A stretch of DNA of 64,000 nt, from positions 40,441 through 104,440 of the forward strand of contig CAZRML010000014.1 in assembly GCA_964601205.1 (NCBI GenBank), given 5' to 3'. The DNA is from JAQVEM01 sp964601205 (GTDB lineage Bacteria; Actinomycetota; Humimicrobiia; Humimicrobiales; Humimicrobiaceae). The notes beneath the pieces are model-generated. The model was not told where the DNA came from, searched no databases, and saw nothing but the letters and a program-made list of their open reading frames with translations. Shown in pieces: positions 54,422 through 62,795 of the stretch. The first letter of the stretch is position 1. Every line of letters begins with the position of its first letter. The position numbers and the translations under genes are program-made.

Positions 54422-55162
54422 ATGAATAATATACTTCTGGATGTTTCTTACATAATATCAATTATAATAGAAATAGCATTACCTTTTGTCCTTGGCTTTT
54501 TTATCTGGAAGAAATACAGGGTTTCATGGTCAATATTTTTTCTGGGAATGGTATTCTTTTTAATATCTCTTACAAGATTACCTCTAAACAATTATATTAA
54601 TTCATTAATCCTGGATAATTTTGTAGGAGACACGGCTGTAATACTTGCGGGTCTATTTGTGTCATTAACCGCAGGTTTATTTGAAGAAGGTGTAAGAATA
54701 ATAGCATTTGGTTTAATCATAAAACAAAAAAATTACCAGAAAGGAATCATGCACGGAATTGGTCATGGTGGAGGTGAATCAGCAATTCTGGTCGGTATGT
54801 CACTTCTGGCAAGCTTTTTAGCCTATAAATTTTTTCCTGGTTCCCTGCCCGGTTCTACACTGGCACAACTTACAAATATTGACTGGTACATGCCTTTAAT
54901 TGGAGCTCTGGAAAGAATCTGTGCAATTTTTATCCAGATTTCATTATCAGTCCTGGTAATAAACGCTTTTATAAGAAGAAAAAAATACTTTATATTGATA
55001 GCAATATCATATCATGTACTGGTAGATTTTGTTTCTGTTTACACCAATTACATATACGGGATTATGCCTGCTGAAATACTGATACTTATTTTTGCAGTTG
55101 TAAGTATAATAATAATTTATGTTCTAAAGCAAAAAAAAGAAAAACAGGGAACAGACGAATAA
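54422..55162 (+). CDS. YhfC-family predicted intramembrane protease
   Basis: 246 residues with about seven membrane helices. The family pattern is the EExxR motif (Glu88, Glu89, Arg92) and the HGIGHGGGES segment with His111 and His115, followed by a late helix with YHVLVDFVSVY. These are the conserved residues of the YhfC/PrsW-like CPBP-related membrane glutamic protease group. No activity has been established for most members. It follows the c-di-GMP gene by 42 bases and may be cotranscribed. It converges with the minus-strand RNA gene. Confidence 0.8.
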   Translation: MNNILLDVSYIISIIIEIALPFVLGFFIWKKYRVSWSIFFLGMVFFLISLTRLPLNNYINSLILDNFVGDTAVILAGLFVSLTAGLFEEGVRIIAFGLIIKQKNYQKGIMHGIGHGGGESAILVGMSLLASFLAYKFFPGSLPGSTLAQLTNIDWYMPLIGALERICAIFIQISLSVLVINAFIRRKKYFILIAISYHVLVDFVSVYTNYIYGIMPAEILILIFAVVSIIIIYVLKQKKEKQGTDE

Positions 55163-55202
55163 CCGTTCATTAATTATCCAGGTATTTCATTAAACGGATA
55201 AA

Positions 55203-55370
55203 TAAAAAACCCCGAGTTATCTTTCGTCATAGCAAGCGCCTTAGACTACTTAACATCTCGGGGTCATACTCAGAACTTTTCTCAGGGACTTTTCAAATTA
55301 TTAACCCGTAACTAAATTTTTTCAAATTCAATCTCAAGTTATTTCTGAAAGTTGCCTCCTGTTCTGAGAT
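55203..55370 (-). ncRNA. Minus-strand small RNA of unknown class
   Basis: This is the only element I see on the minus strand. Reading it 5'-3' on the minus strand: a TTGACA/TATCTT promoter (55405-55377), a predicted start at about 55370, a perfect 8-bp closing stem pairing 55361-55368 with 55269-55276 that encloses about 84 bases, then a second hairpin with an 8-bp G/C-rich stem (55257-55264 with 55209-55216, loop 40 bases) followed by six T residues, as in an intrinsic terminator. The inner region can form smaller stems. The RNA would be about 168 nt. It contains no sizeable open reading frame and no motif of tmRNA, RNase P, SRP RNA, T-box or the riboswitches I know. It ends facing yhfC, so it is not the leader of a gene. 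Confidence 0.7.
55204..55264 (-). terminator. Terminator hairpin of the minus-strand RNA
   Basis: Perfect 8-bp stem ACCCCGAG/CTCGGGGT (55209-55216 with 55257-55264) followed on the minus strand by TTTTTT. On the + strand no T tract follows, so it terminates minus-strand transcription only. The 40-base loop is much larger than usual and may carry its own function. Confidence 0.65.
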
Positions 55371-55376
55371 ATAAAA

Positions 55377-55405
55377 AAGATACCAAAATAAAAAAATGTT
55401 GTCAA
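55377..55405 (-). promoter_or_regulatory. Promoter of the minus-strand RNA
   Basis: On the minus strand TTGACA (55405-55400), exactly 17 bases, then TATCTT (55382-55377) preceded by TGG as an extended -10. The predicted start, near 55370, coincides with the first base of the closing stem of the RNA. Confidence 0.65.
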
Positions 55406-55546
55406 TAGATTGGATATAAAATTTTATAAAATTCTGCAAAAATATTTTATTTTATAACTATATTGAATTTTTATGGTTAATAAATTTGTAATCTATAGTA
55501 AAATAATAAAAATAATTAAAATAAAATTTAAATTTTTAAGTTATTA

Positions 55547-55575
55547 TTCACAAATTGTAATAATTTTTATATATT
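55547..55575 (+). promoter_or_regulatory. Possible promoter of tyrA-aroA
   Basis: TTCACA (55547-55552), 17 bases, TATATT (55570-55575), each matching five of six positions, 65 bases before tyrA. The rest of the interval 55406-55639 is AT-rich without other structure that I could see. Confidence 0.4.
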
Positions 55576-55639
55576 ATTAGGATATTTTTTTAGATAATTT
55601 ATGTGAACATAAGTATTGTAATTTTAATAACAGTTCAAA

Positions 55640-56761
55640 ATGAAAAATATTAAAAAAATAGCAGTAATAGGACTCGGTCTCATAGGTGGCTCACTGGCTT
55701 TATCTTTAAAAAGTGTCAATAAAGATTTCGTTATAAGCGGCTATGATATTGAAGGGGAGTCGATGAATATAGCCAAATATAGAAATATAATTGATATTAT
55801 TGCCGGAAGCTACGAAGAAGCAGTTTATAATGCAGACCTTATAATAATAGCAACACCTATCAGTAATATAGTTGAAGTGATGAATAATATAAAAAATTAT
55901 TTGAAAAAGGGGGCAATTATTACTGATGTCGGGAGTGCAAAAGAAAAGATAGTAAGTGAAGCCAGGGAAATATTGCCGGAAGACGTGGTTTTTATAGGCG
56001 GCCATCCAATGGCCGGTTCGGAAAATGAGGGCATTCTGAGTGCCACCGGGGATTTATTTAAAAATGTATTTTATATCCTTACTCCTACGGATACTACCAT
56101 ATCAGCGGCACTGGTTACATTGCATTCAATACTTACTAAAATTGGTGCAAAAGTAATTTCTATAGACCCGAAAGAGCATGATGAAAATGTTGCTTTGATC
56201 AGCCATCTTCCGCACGTCCTTTCAACAAACCTGGTTAATATGATAGATGATAAACAGGAAAATATGAAAAATCTCTTTAAATTATGTGCCGGCGGTTTTA
56301 GAGATATGACAAGAATCGCAGCTGCAAATATAAAGATGTGGCTCGATATAAGCCTGGAAAATAAAGATAAGCTTATAAAGTCTATAGAAGAATATGCAGA
56401 ATATTTAAAAGAATTCATAGATTACCTTAAGAATAATGATTCAGAATCAATAAAAAATCATTATCTTAAAGCTCAAAAAGCAAGGATCAACCTGCCAAAA
56501 TATATAGAAAAAGATATATCAAATCTCTATGAGCTAAGAGTGTCCATAGCTGACAAAGCAGGAGTTTTAAGTGAGATAACAAGAGCTATAAGTTCACACG
56601 GTATTAATATCGAGGATATATCAATTTTTCATTCAACAGAATTTAGCAGTGGTGGAATACTTAAAATTCTGGTTCAGGGTGAAGATGCGGGGCAGATATC
56701 TAAAGATGCGATAAAAAAAGAAGGTTATGAAGTTAGTGTAAAAAAGGTTCTTGGCGATTAA
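55640..56761 (+). CDS. tyrA: TyrA, prephenate dehydrogenase with ACT domain
   Basis: 373 residues. The NAD-binding GLGLIGGSLALSLK is at the start, then IIIATPISNI, VGSAKEKI, FIGGHPMAGSE and the HDENVALISHLPHVLS helix of prephenate dehydrogenases. A C-terminal ACT domain (LRVSIADKAGVLSEITRAISSH, about residues 295-370) suggests feedback control by tyrosine or another amino acid. It oxidises prephenate to 4-hydroxyphenylpyruvate. aroA follows 2 bases later; the tyrA-aroA-cmk order is common in Firmicutes and related lineages. Confidence 0.95.
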   Translation: MKNIKKIAVIGLGLIGGSLALSLKSVNKDFVISGYDIEGESMNIAKYRNIIDIIAGSYEEAVYNADLIIIATPISNIVEVMNNIKNYLKKGAIITDVGSAKEKIVSEAREILPEDVVFIGGHPMAGSENEGILSATGDLFKNVFYILTPTDTTISAALVTLHSILTKIGAKVISIDPKEHDENVALISHLPHVLSTNLVNMIDDKQENMKNLFKLCAGGFRDMTRIAAANIKMWLDISLENKDKLIKSIEEYAEYLKEFIDYLKNNDSESIKNHYLKAQKARINLPKYIEKDISNLYELRVSIADKAGVLSEITRAISSHGINIEDISIFHSTEFSSGGILKILVQGEDAGQISKDAIKKEGYEVSVKKVLGD

Positions 56762-56763
56762 AA

Positions 56764-58050
56764 ATGGAAATACGCAGAGCAAACAGCCTGAAAGGGGAAA
56801 TAAAAATTCCCGGAGACAAATCAATTTCTCACAGAAGCGTAATTATATCATCTATAATAAATGACACAATTGTAATTGAAAATTTTCTTTTCTGTGATGA
56901 CTGTATAAGAACCCTGGATATTCTAAAAATAATAGGTGTAAAAATTGAAAAAATAAATGGCAATTTAATAGTTTATGGAAAAGGAATTAAAAGCTTCAGG
57001 GAGCCTGACCGGATACTGGATGTCGGGAACTCGGGAACAACCATAAGATTGATAAGCGGGGTTTTATCAGCAACTAATTTTATGTCCATATTAAGCGGAG
57101 ATAAATCAATAAATAACAGGCCCATGGATAGAATAATAGAACCACTTTCTAAAATGGGCGCAAAAATTTATGGGAGAGAGAACAATTCTAAAGCTCCCCT
57201 GGTAATATTCGGTAGCACTCATTTGGAAGGAAAAAGATTTGAACTCCAGGTTCCAAGCGCCCAGGTTAAATCATGCATATTGCTTGCTGCTCTTAACGCA
57301 GAAGGTGCTACAGAAATAATCTCGCCCCATATATCAAGGGACCATACAGAAAAGATGCTGGAGTATCTGGGTGCAAATATAAATTACAATAGCAATTATG
57401 TAAAATTAATACCCGGTAATAAGCTAAGTGGAAGGAGAATATATATACCCGGGGACGTTTCTTCAGCTGCTTATTTTATAGTTGCCACAATGATACTAAA
57501 AAATTCACATACATTAATAAGGGACGTGGGTATAAATCCCACAAGAAGCTATATATTAGAAGTGCTCGGAAGGATGGGCGGTAAACTGATAATAACCAAT
57601 AAAAGAATATTAAATAATGAACCTGTGGCAGATATTGAAACTTTTTCCAGTGAATTAAAATCAATAAAAATAGAAAAAGAAAAAATACCACTCCTGATTG
57701 ACGAAATACCGATACTATGTGTCGCTGCGGCTTTTGCAGACGGGAAAACAGTTATAAGGGGAGCACAGGAGTTGAGGTATAAAGAGAGTGACAGGATAAA
57801 ATCTATAGTATCCCAGTTCAGCAGGTTAGGGGTCAACATAAGGGAAGAAAAAGATGGAATGATAATAGATGGAAACAATGATTTTCAGGTAGGTGAGGGG
57901 ACTGTTAATAGCTATGGTGACCATAGAATTGCCATGTCTCTTTCAATACTTGGCTTACGCTCAAAAGGTAGTGTATCTATACTTGATTCAGATTGCATAA
58001 ATACATCTTTTCCCGGCTTCAAGTATAATATAAAAAAAATAATTAGTTAA
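56764..58050 (+). CDS. aroA: AroA, EPSP synthase
   Basis: 428 residues. The signatures are GDKSISHRSV, the PEP-binding DVGNSGTTIRLISG, SAQVKSCILLAAL, RYKESDRI and GDHRIAMSL. It transfers enolpyruvate from PEP to shikimate 3-phosphate. The sequence LDVGNSGTT has the usual Gly pair replaced by N-S-G-T-T with Gly before it intact, consistent with bacterial enzymes in general. The gene completes six of the seven shikimate enzymes in the window. Confidence 0.96.
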   Translation: MEIRRANSLKGEIKIPGDKSISHRSVIISSIINDTIVIENFLFCDDCIRTLDILKIIGVKIEKINGNLIVYGKGIKSFREPDRILDVGNSGTTIRLISGVLSATNFMSILSGDKSINNRPMDRIIEPLSKMGAKIYGRENNSKAPLVIFGSTHLEGKRFELQVPSAQVKSCILLAALNAEGATEIISPHISRDHTEKMLEYLGANINYNSNYVKLIPGNKLSGRRIYIPGDVSSAAYFIVATMILKNSHTLIRDVGINPTRSYILEVLGRMGGKLIITNKRILNNEPVADIETFSSELKSIKIEKEKIPLLIDEIPILCVAAAFADGKTVIRGAQELRYKESDRIKSIVSQFSRLGVNIREEKDGMIIDGNNDFQVGEGTVNSYGDHRIAMSLSILGLRSKGSVSILDSDCINTSFPGFKYNIKKIIS

Positions 58051-58094
58051 AATCTTAGATTATTAAAAAATTTTAATTTAAATAATAATTACTG

Positions 58095-58796
58095 ATGTGT
58101 AAAAATGTTATCACAATTGACGGCCCCGCCGGATGCGGGAAGAGCACGGTTTCCAAGATTTTAGCACGGGAGTTAAAATTTAAATATATTGATACAGGCG
58201 CAATGTATAGAGCCATAACTCTGATTTCTATTAAGAATAAAGTGGATTACAACGATGAAAAATCTATCCTGGAACTTGCAAAAAGCGTAAATCTTGAGAT
58301 AGATAGTAATCCAGCTGATGAGTATAAATATACAGTGGTAAGGATAAATGGAAAGGATTTTACAGGGGAAATCAGGAGCAGGGAAGTAGGTGAAAATGTT
58401 TCAATCGTATCAAAACTTTCAGGAGTAAGAAAATATCTTGTAAGCCTGCAGAGGAAATTTATACAGGGAGGTGGAGCTGTACTTGAAGGAAGAGATACCG
58501 GAAGTGTTGTCTGTCCGGACGCAATATTAAAAATATTCCTAACAGCCAGTCTTGAAGAGAGGATAAAAAGAAGGGACCTCCAGATAAAAAAAACAGGGCA
58601 GAAATTAAAAAAGAATACGATAAAGAAAGAAATTACAGCTAGGGATAAAATTGACAGTAGCAGAAAGGATAGCCCGCTTATAATGCCAGAAAATGGAATT
58701 CTTATTGATACCACGAATTTTTCAATAAGGGAGGTTGTAGATAAAATCAAGGAATTGTATTATGAGAGATCAAAAGTTAAGGATAAAGCACAATAA
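58095..58796 (+). CDS. cmk: Cmk, cytidylate kinase
   Basis: 233 residues. Walker A is IDGPAGCGKST near residue 8, then FKYIDTGAMYRAIT, the NMP-binding insertion, LEGRDTGSVVCPDA and the lid with RDKIDSSRKDSPL. It phosphorylates CMP and dCMP. The end overlaps plsC by 35 bases. In Actinobacteria cmk leads to der; here plsC, ispH and a DUF512 gene lie between, the Firmicutes-type arrangement. Confidence 0.96.
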   Translation: MCKNVITIDGPAGCGKSTVSKILARELKFKYIDTGAMYRAITLISIKNKVDYNDEKSILELAKSVNLEIDSNPADEYKYTVVRINGKDFTGEIRSREVGENVSIVSKLSGVRKYLVSLQRKFIQGGGAVLEGRDTGSVVCPDAILKIFLTASLEERIKRRDLQIKKTGQKLKKNTIKKEITARDKIDSSRKDSPLIMPENGILIDTTNFSIREVVDKIKELYYERSKVKDKAQ

Positions 58797-59421
58797 ATTT
58801 TATTTATTTTTTTATGACATATTAAGATTTATCCTCAGGGTAATATTTAAAATACTTTACAGGGTGGAAGCAATAGACATAGACAAAGCGCCTAAAAAGG
58901 GAAGAATTATAATATGCTCAAATCATATGAGTTATGTTGACCCGGTTGTAATAGGAGCTTTTATACCAAGATGTATATATTTTATGGCAAAAAATGAATT
59001 ATACGGCAATAGGTTTATATCTTCTCTTGTGACTTACCTGAATGCTTTTCCTGTAAAACGGAATTCCTTTGACAGAAGTGCATTTAAAACTTCTTTAGAG
59101 ATTTTAAAAAACGATAATGTCCTGGGTTTGTTTCCTGAGGGCACCAGGTCAACAGACGGGATTTTAAGAAATGGTAAAAAGGGAACAGGTTTTATTTCCG
59201 TAAGTAGCAGAACTTCTATTTTGCCTGTAGCTCTGAGTGGAACCAATATGATAATTCAAAAACCACGCAAAAGGTTGTTTTTCCCTAAAATAAAAATAAT
59301 TGTTGGAGATTTAATAAATATAGACGAAATACTAAAAAATTACAGTAAGAAAGAAGCTATGCATGTGGTTGTAAGTAAATTAATGGAGGAAATAGGAAGA
59401 ATTTACAGCAAAATAAAATAA
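58762..59421 (+). CDS. plsC: PlsC-like 1-acyl-glycerol-3-phosphate acyltransferase
   Basis: 219 residues. The acyltransferase motif is NHMSYVDP (an HX4D box) near residue 54 and the second motif FPEGTRS near residue 128. One N-terminal hydrophobic helix (about 13-32) anchors it to the membrane. It makes phosphatidic acid from lysophosphatidic acid. The long overlap with cmk (35 bases) implies coupled translation. Internal Met starts are possible, but ATG 58762 places the membrane helix correctly. Confidence 0.92.
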   Translation: MRDQKLRIKHNKFYLFFYDILRFILRVIFKILYRVEAIDIDKAPKKGRIIICSNHMSYVDPVVIGAFIPRCIYFMAKNELYGNRFISSLVTYLNAFPVKRNSFDRSAFKTSLEILKNDNVLGLFPEGTRSTDGILRNGKKGTGFISVSSRTSILPVALSGTNMIIQKPRKRLFFPKIKIIVGDLINIDEILKNYSKKEAMHVVVSKLMEEIGRIYSKIK

Positions 59422-59454
59422 AAAATTGTTTCAATAAAAAGGTTACAGGTAAAT

Positions 59455-60333
59455 ATGGAAATAAAAATTGCAGAGTATTCGGGTTATTGTTTTGGAGTGA
59501 AGAGAGCTCTAAAATTAACGATGGAAGCAATTGAAAAAACCAGTAATAAAAATAAAAAGATTTTTACTATTGGCTCAATCATACATAATCCAGGAGTAAA
59601 AGAAGAACTGTCAAAGAAAGGCCTTATATCAGTCAATAAAGTTGAAGAAATAAGCGATAAAAGCATTTTTATTATAAGGTCCCATGGAATGGCTCCTTAT
59701 TTAATAAATAGAATAAGAAAAGAGAAGGAAGCAGAAATTGTTGATACTACATGCCCCTTTGTAAAAAAAGTACAGTCCAAGGCAGGGCTGCTTTCGAAGA
59801 ATGGTTATTTTGTCGTCATTATTGGCAATAAAGACCACCCGGAAGTTCTGGGAATAAAGGGTTGCATATCAAATAAAAAATATGCTGTAATAGAGAATGA
59901 AGAAGATGCTGAAAAATTGAAATGCAGAAAGAAAATTGGGGTGGTTATTCAAACAACCCAGACAAAAGAAAAACTTTTTGTTATTGCCAATAAATTACTT
60001 GATAAAACAGGAGAGTTACTATTAAACAATACCATCTGTGATACGACAGAAAAGATGCAGCTATCTACAAGGAAACTTGCAGGAGAAGTTGATATAATGA
60101 TTATAGTAGGCGGGAGGCAGAGTGCCAATACGGGTCATCTAAATGAAATATCAGAAAAGATTAATAAATCTACCTATCATATTGAAAACTACAGGGAGCT
60201 TAACCCGGAATGGTTCATTAATAAAAAAAGAGCCGGTATCAGTGGTGGAGCGTCCACACCAATAAAAGATATAATTGATGTAAAAAAAGCTATTGAAAAG
60301 TTACAATATACCCAAAAAAATAAAAACCTGTAA
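59455..60333 (+). CDS. ispH: IspH (LytB), 4-hydroxy-3-methylbut-2-enyl diphosphate reductase
   Basis: 292 residues. The three iron-sulfur cysteines are Cys12 (GYCFGVKRA), Cys100 (DTTCPFVKKV) and Cys195 (NTICDTTEKMQ). The substrate-binding IRSHGMAP and VVGGRQSANTGHL-like motif (here IVGGRQSANTGHL) are intact. It is the last step of the MEP pathway, giving IPP and DMAPP, which feed the polyprenyl synthase at 33.6 kb. It overlaps the next gene by 41 bases. Confidence 0.96.
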   Translation: MEIKIAEYSGYCFGVKRALKLTMEAIEKTSNKNKKIFTIGSIIHNPGVKEELSKKGLISVNKVEEISDKSIFIIRSHGMAPYLINRIRKEKEAEIVDTTCPFVKKVQSKAGLLSKNGYFVVIIGNKDHPEVLGIKGCISNKKYAVIENEEDAEKLKCRKKIGVVIQTTQTKEKLFVIANKLLDKTGELLLNNTICDTTEKMQLSTRKLAGEVDIMIIVGGRQSANTGHLNEISEKINKSTYHIENYRELNPEWFINKKRAGISGGASTPIKDIIDVKKAIEKLQYTQKNKNL

Positions 60334-61393
60334 AAATAACTGTATTTTTTGCTTCATCAAGCAACTGCCCCCTGGCTTAAGAGAATCCCTGTATGTAAGA
60401 GATGATGATTATCTTCTTTCCTATATGTACGGTAATTTCATAACCCTCACAAATTTAAAACAGGAAGATTTAAAAAGAATTGTCAAATACAGACTGGAGC
60501 CGCTCTATATTTCTTTACACAGCCTTGACGTAAATATAAGAGAATACATCTTTGGAAATAAAAGAACCATGCGCGGTGTTGAAAATCTCATATACCTTGA
60601 TAAAAACGGCATCAAAACAAATATTCAAATAGTTTTATGTCCGGGTATAAATGACGGTAAAGACCTGGAAAATACACTTTTAACACTTAATAATGATTAT
60701 AAAAATATATTATCTACAGGTATAGTACCTGTCGGGATTACAAAGTATAATAAAAATAATAATTTGATATCCTATAATAAAAAAACAGCAGTTGAAATTA
60801 TAAATTTTGTAAATAACATTAAAAAATATTATAAGTCAGTTAAAAAAAATGATAATATCTATCTTTCTGATGAATTTTATATTATCAGTGAAATTGATTT
60901 TCCGATGTACAATTATTATAAGAATTTTTATCAGATGGAAAATGGCATTGGAAAATCTACATGCTTCTTGAAGCAGGTAGATGAATATATAAATAATAGA
61001 GGTTATACTTATGATAGAAAATATAAAAAAATATTAATAGTAACCTCAGAGTATGGAAAAGTAGTAATAAAAAAAGCTATTGATAAGTTGGAAGAAAGAT
61101 ATGGCACACTAAAAAAGGATATGAAATTATTTTTAAAAATACTGGAAGTGGAAAATAAATTTCTCGGAGGTAATATCAAGGTAACAGGCATACTCAGCGG
61201 GGAAGATATAAAGATAAATTTAAAAAAGGAAGACACTAAAAAATATGACAGGATACTTATTCCAGAAAGCATTTTTAACCGGGATAATCTGACAATAGAT
61301 AATTATAAAAGACTGGATCTGGAAAAAATTAACAAAAATATAAAAATAATACCCGAAGATGGATATAGTTTTATTAAAGAAATTTATTCTTAA
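60293..61393 (+). CDS. DUF512-family radical-SAM-like protein lacking the N-terminal PDZ domain
   Basis: 366 residues from TTG 60293, inside the end of ispH. Near the start is C-x3-C-x2-C (Cys13, Cys17, Cys20: CKNNCIFC), followed by FIKQLPPGLRESLYVRDDDYLLSYMYGNFITLTN, which is the DUF512 family core. Typical members have about 70-80 extra residues before it, forming a PDZ-like domain; the upstream frame is closed by TAA at 60281-60283, so they are absent here. The three-cysteine motif suggests a [4Fe-4S] cluster and radical SAM chemistry, but the reaction is unknown. In Clostridia the DUF512 gene is commonly next to der, as here. Confidence 0.82.
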   Translation: MKSYNIPKKIKTCKNNCIFCFIKQLPPGLRESLYVRDDDYLLSYMYGNFITLTNLKQEDLKRIVKYRLEPLYISLHSLDVNIREYIFGNKRTMRGVENLIYLDKNGIKTNIQIVLCPGINDGKDLENTLLTLNNDYKNILSTGIVPVGITKYNKNNNLISYNKKTAVEIINFVNNIKKYYKSVKKNDNIYLSDEFYIISEIDFPMYNYYKNFYQMENGIGKSTCFLKQVDEYINNRGYTYDRKYKKILIVTSEYGKVVIKKAIDKLEERYGTLKKDMKLFLKILEVENKFLGGNIKVTGILSGEDIKINLKKEDTKKYDRILIPESIFNRDNLTIDNYKRLDLEKINKNIKIIPEDGYSFIKEIYS

Positions 61394-61405
61394 GCCAAAA
61401 ATGTT

Positions 61406-62755
61406 ATGAAGAAATTAAATAATAAAAATTTTATTAGCCCTGATTCTAATATTCCTAAAGTCGCGGTTGTGGGAAAGCCAAATGCCGGAAAATCAACTCT
61501 GATAAACAGAATATGCAATAAAAGCGACGCAATCGTGGATAAGGAACCAATGATTACGCGGGATAGAAAATATTATAAAACTGACTGGAACGGTAAAACA
61601 TTTATCCTGTCAGACACAGGGGGCATTAATTTAAAATTAAAAGAGAATATAAATATACAGGTATTTCTACAAACAAAAAAAGCTATAGATGAATCAAATA
61701 TAATTATTTTTATAGTGGATTTAAAACAGCCAGTCTCTCCAGTTGATGAAGAAATAGCAGATATGTTAAGAAAAACAAACAAAAAAATAATTTTTGCTGG
61801 AAATAAATACGACGATGAAAAAGAAGAATTATTTATTGAAGATTATCTTAAATTCGGCTTTGGATATCCTTTTAAGATATCTGCACTGCACGGTAAGAAC
61901 ATAGGGGACCTTTTAGATGAAGTAGTAAAAGATTTTGATGAAAATAAGGAAAGCTCTAATAATTATGATATAAATGATATACCTGCTATTTCTATTCTGG
62001 GAAGGCCAAATGCAGGAAAATCAACACTATTTAACGTCATAATCAAAGGCCAGAGAGCAATAGTAGACGAGGTAGAGGGAACTACCAGGGACAGTATTGA
62101 CAGCATAGTAAAAATAAATGGGAAAAATTACAAATTTATTGATACAGCGGGCATAAGAAGAAAAAAAGGGAAATTAAAAAGTCTGGATTACTATAGCGAT
62201 ATAAGAACCAGAAAAGCAATAGAATATTCTGATATTAGTCTTATATTAATTGACTGTAGCAGAGAAATAGCAAATCAGGATATAAAAATAGTTGATACGT
62301 GCATTCAAAAAGGTGTCGGCATATGTATTATTTTTAATAAAATTGACAGAGTTGATAGTGACACTCTTAACAGTATTATAAAAATGTTTGAGCTCAAACT
62401 GAGATTTGCCAGTTATATACCCTTTTTGAAAGTAAGCGCATTAAAAGAGAAGGGCATAAAAGATATTATTAAAATGGTAGATTTATTAGTGGCTGAAAGA
62501 AATAAAATAATATCCGATAATGAGCTAACAAATTATTTCAAAAAAATAGAGAAAGAAAATGAGGGTATTTACTTTAAAGGTAAAAAGTTTAAGATTAAAT
62601 TTATAAAACAAATCAATACATCCCCTCCTTTTTTTCTTGTTTTCTCAAATATAGATGCAAGAAAAAGGGTTAATTTAATAAGATATATAGAAAACAGCAT
62701 ACGAAGAGAATTTGGATTTAAGGGAACACCTTTATATTTTAAATTTAAATATTAA
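61406..62755 (+). CDS. der: Der (EngA), ribosome-assembly GTPase with tandem G domains
   Basis: 449 residues with two GTPase domains: GKPNAGKSTLINRI/DTGG/NKYD in the first and GRPNAGKSTLFNVI/DTAGIRRKKG/NKIDR in the second, then a C-terminal KH-like domain (FKIKFIKQINTSPPFFLVFSN). It helps mature the 50S ribosomal subunit. Start ATG 61406 after a 12-base gap. plsY, normally between der and gpsA in Firmicutes, is missing. Confidence 0.96.
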   Translation: MKKLNNKNFISPDSNIPKVAVVGKPNAGKSTLINRICNKSDAIVDKEPMITRDRKYYKTDWNGKTFILSDTGGINLKLKENINIQVFLQTKKAIDESNIIIFIVDLKQPVSPVDEEIADMLRKTNKKIIFAGNKYDDEKEELFIEDYLKFGFGYPFKISALHGKNIGDLLDEVVKDFDENKESSNNYDINDIPAISILGRPNAGKSTLFNVIIKGQRAIVDEVEGTTRDSIDSIVKINGKNYKFIDTAGIRRKKGKLKSLDYYSDIRTRKAIEYSDISLILIDCSREIANQDIKIVDTCIQKGVGICIIFNKIDRVDSDTLNSIIKMFELKLRFASYIPFLKVSALKEKGIKDIIKMVDLLVAERNKIISDNELTNYFKKIEKENEGIYFKGKKFKIKFIKQINTSPPFFLVFSNIDARKRVNLIRYIENSIRREFGFKGTPLYFKFKY

Positions 62756-62795
62756 ATCCTGGCTAAAGAGATTAAAGTAAAAACTTACAAATAAC

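Noticed and set aside
55230..55264. A complete tRNA on the minus strand
   Set aside because: Only a D-arm-like stretch is present; no T-arm, no proper acceptor stem and no usable anticodon arm.
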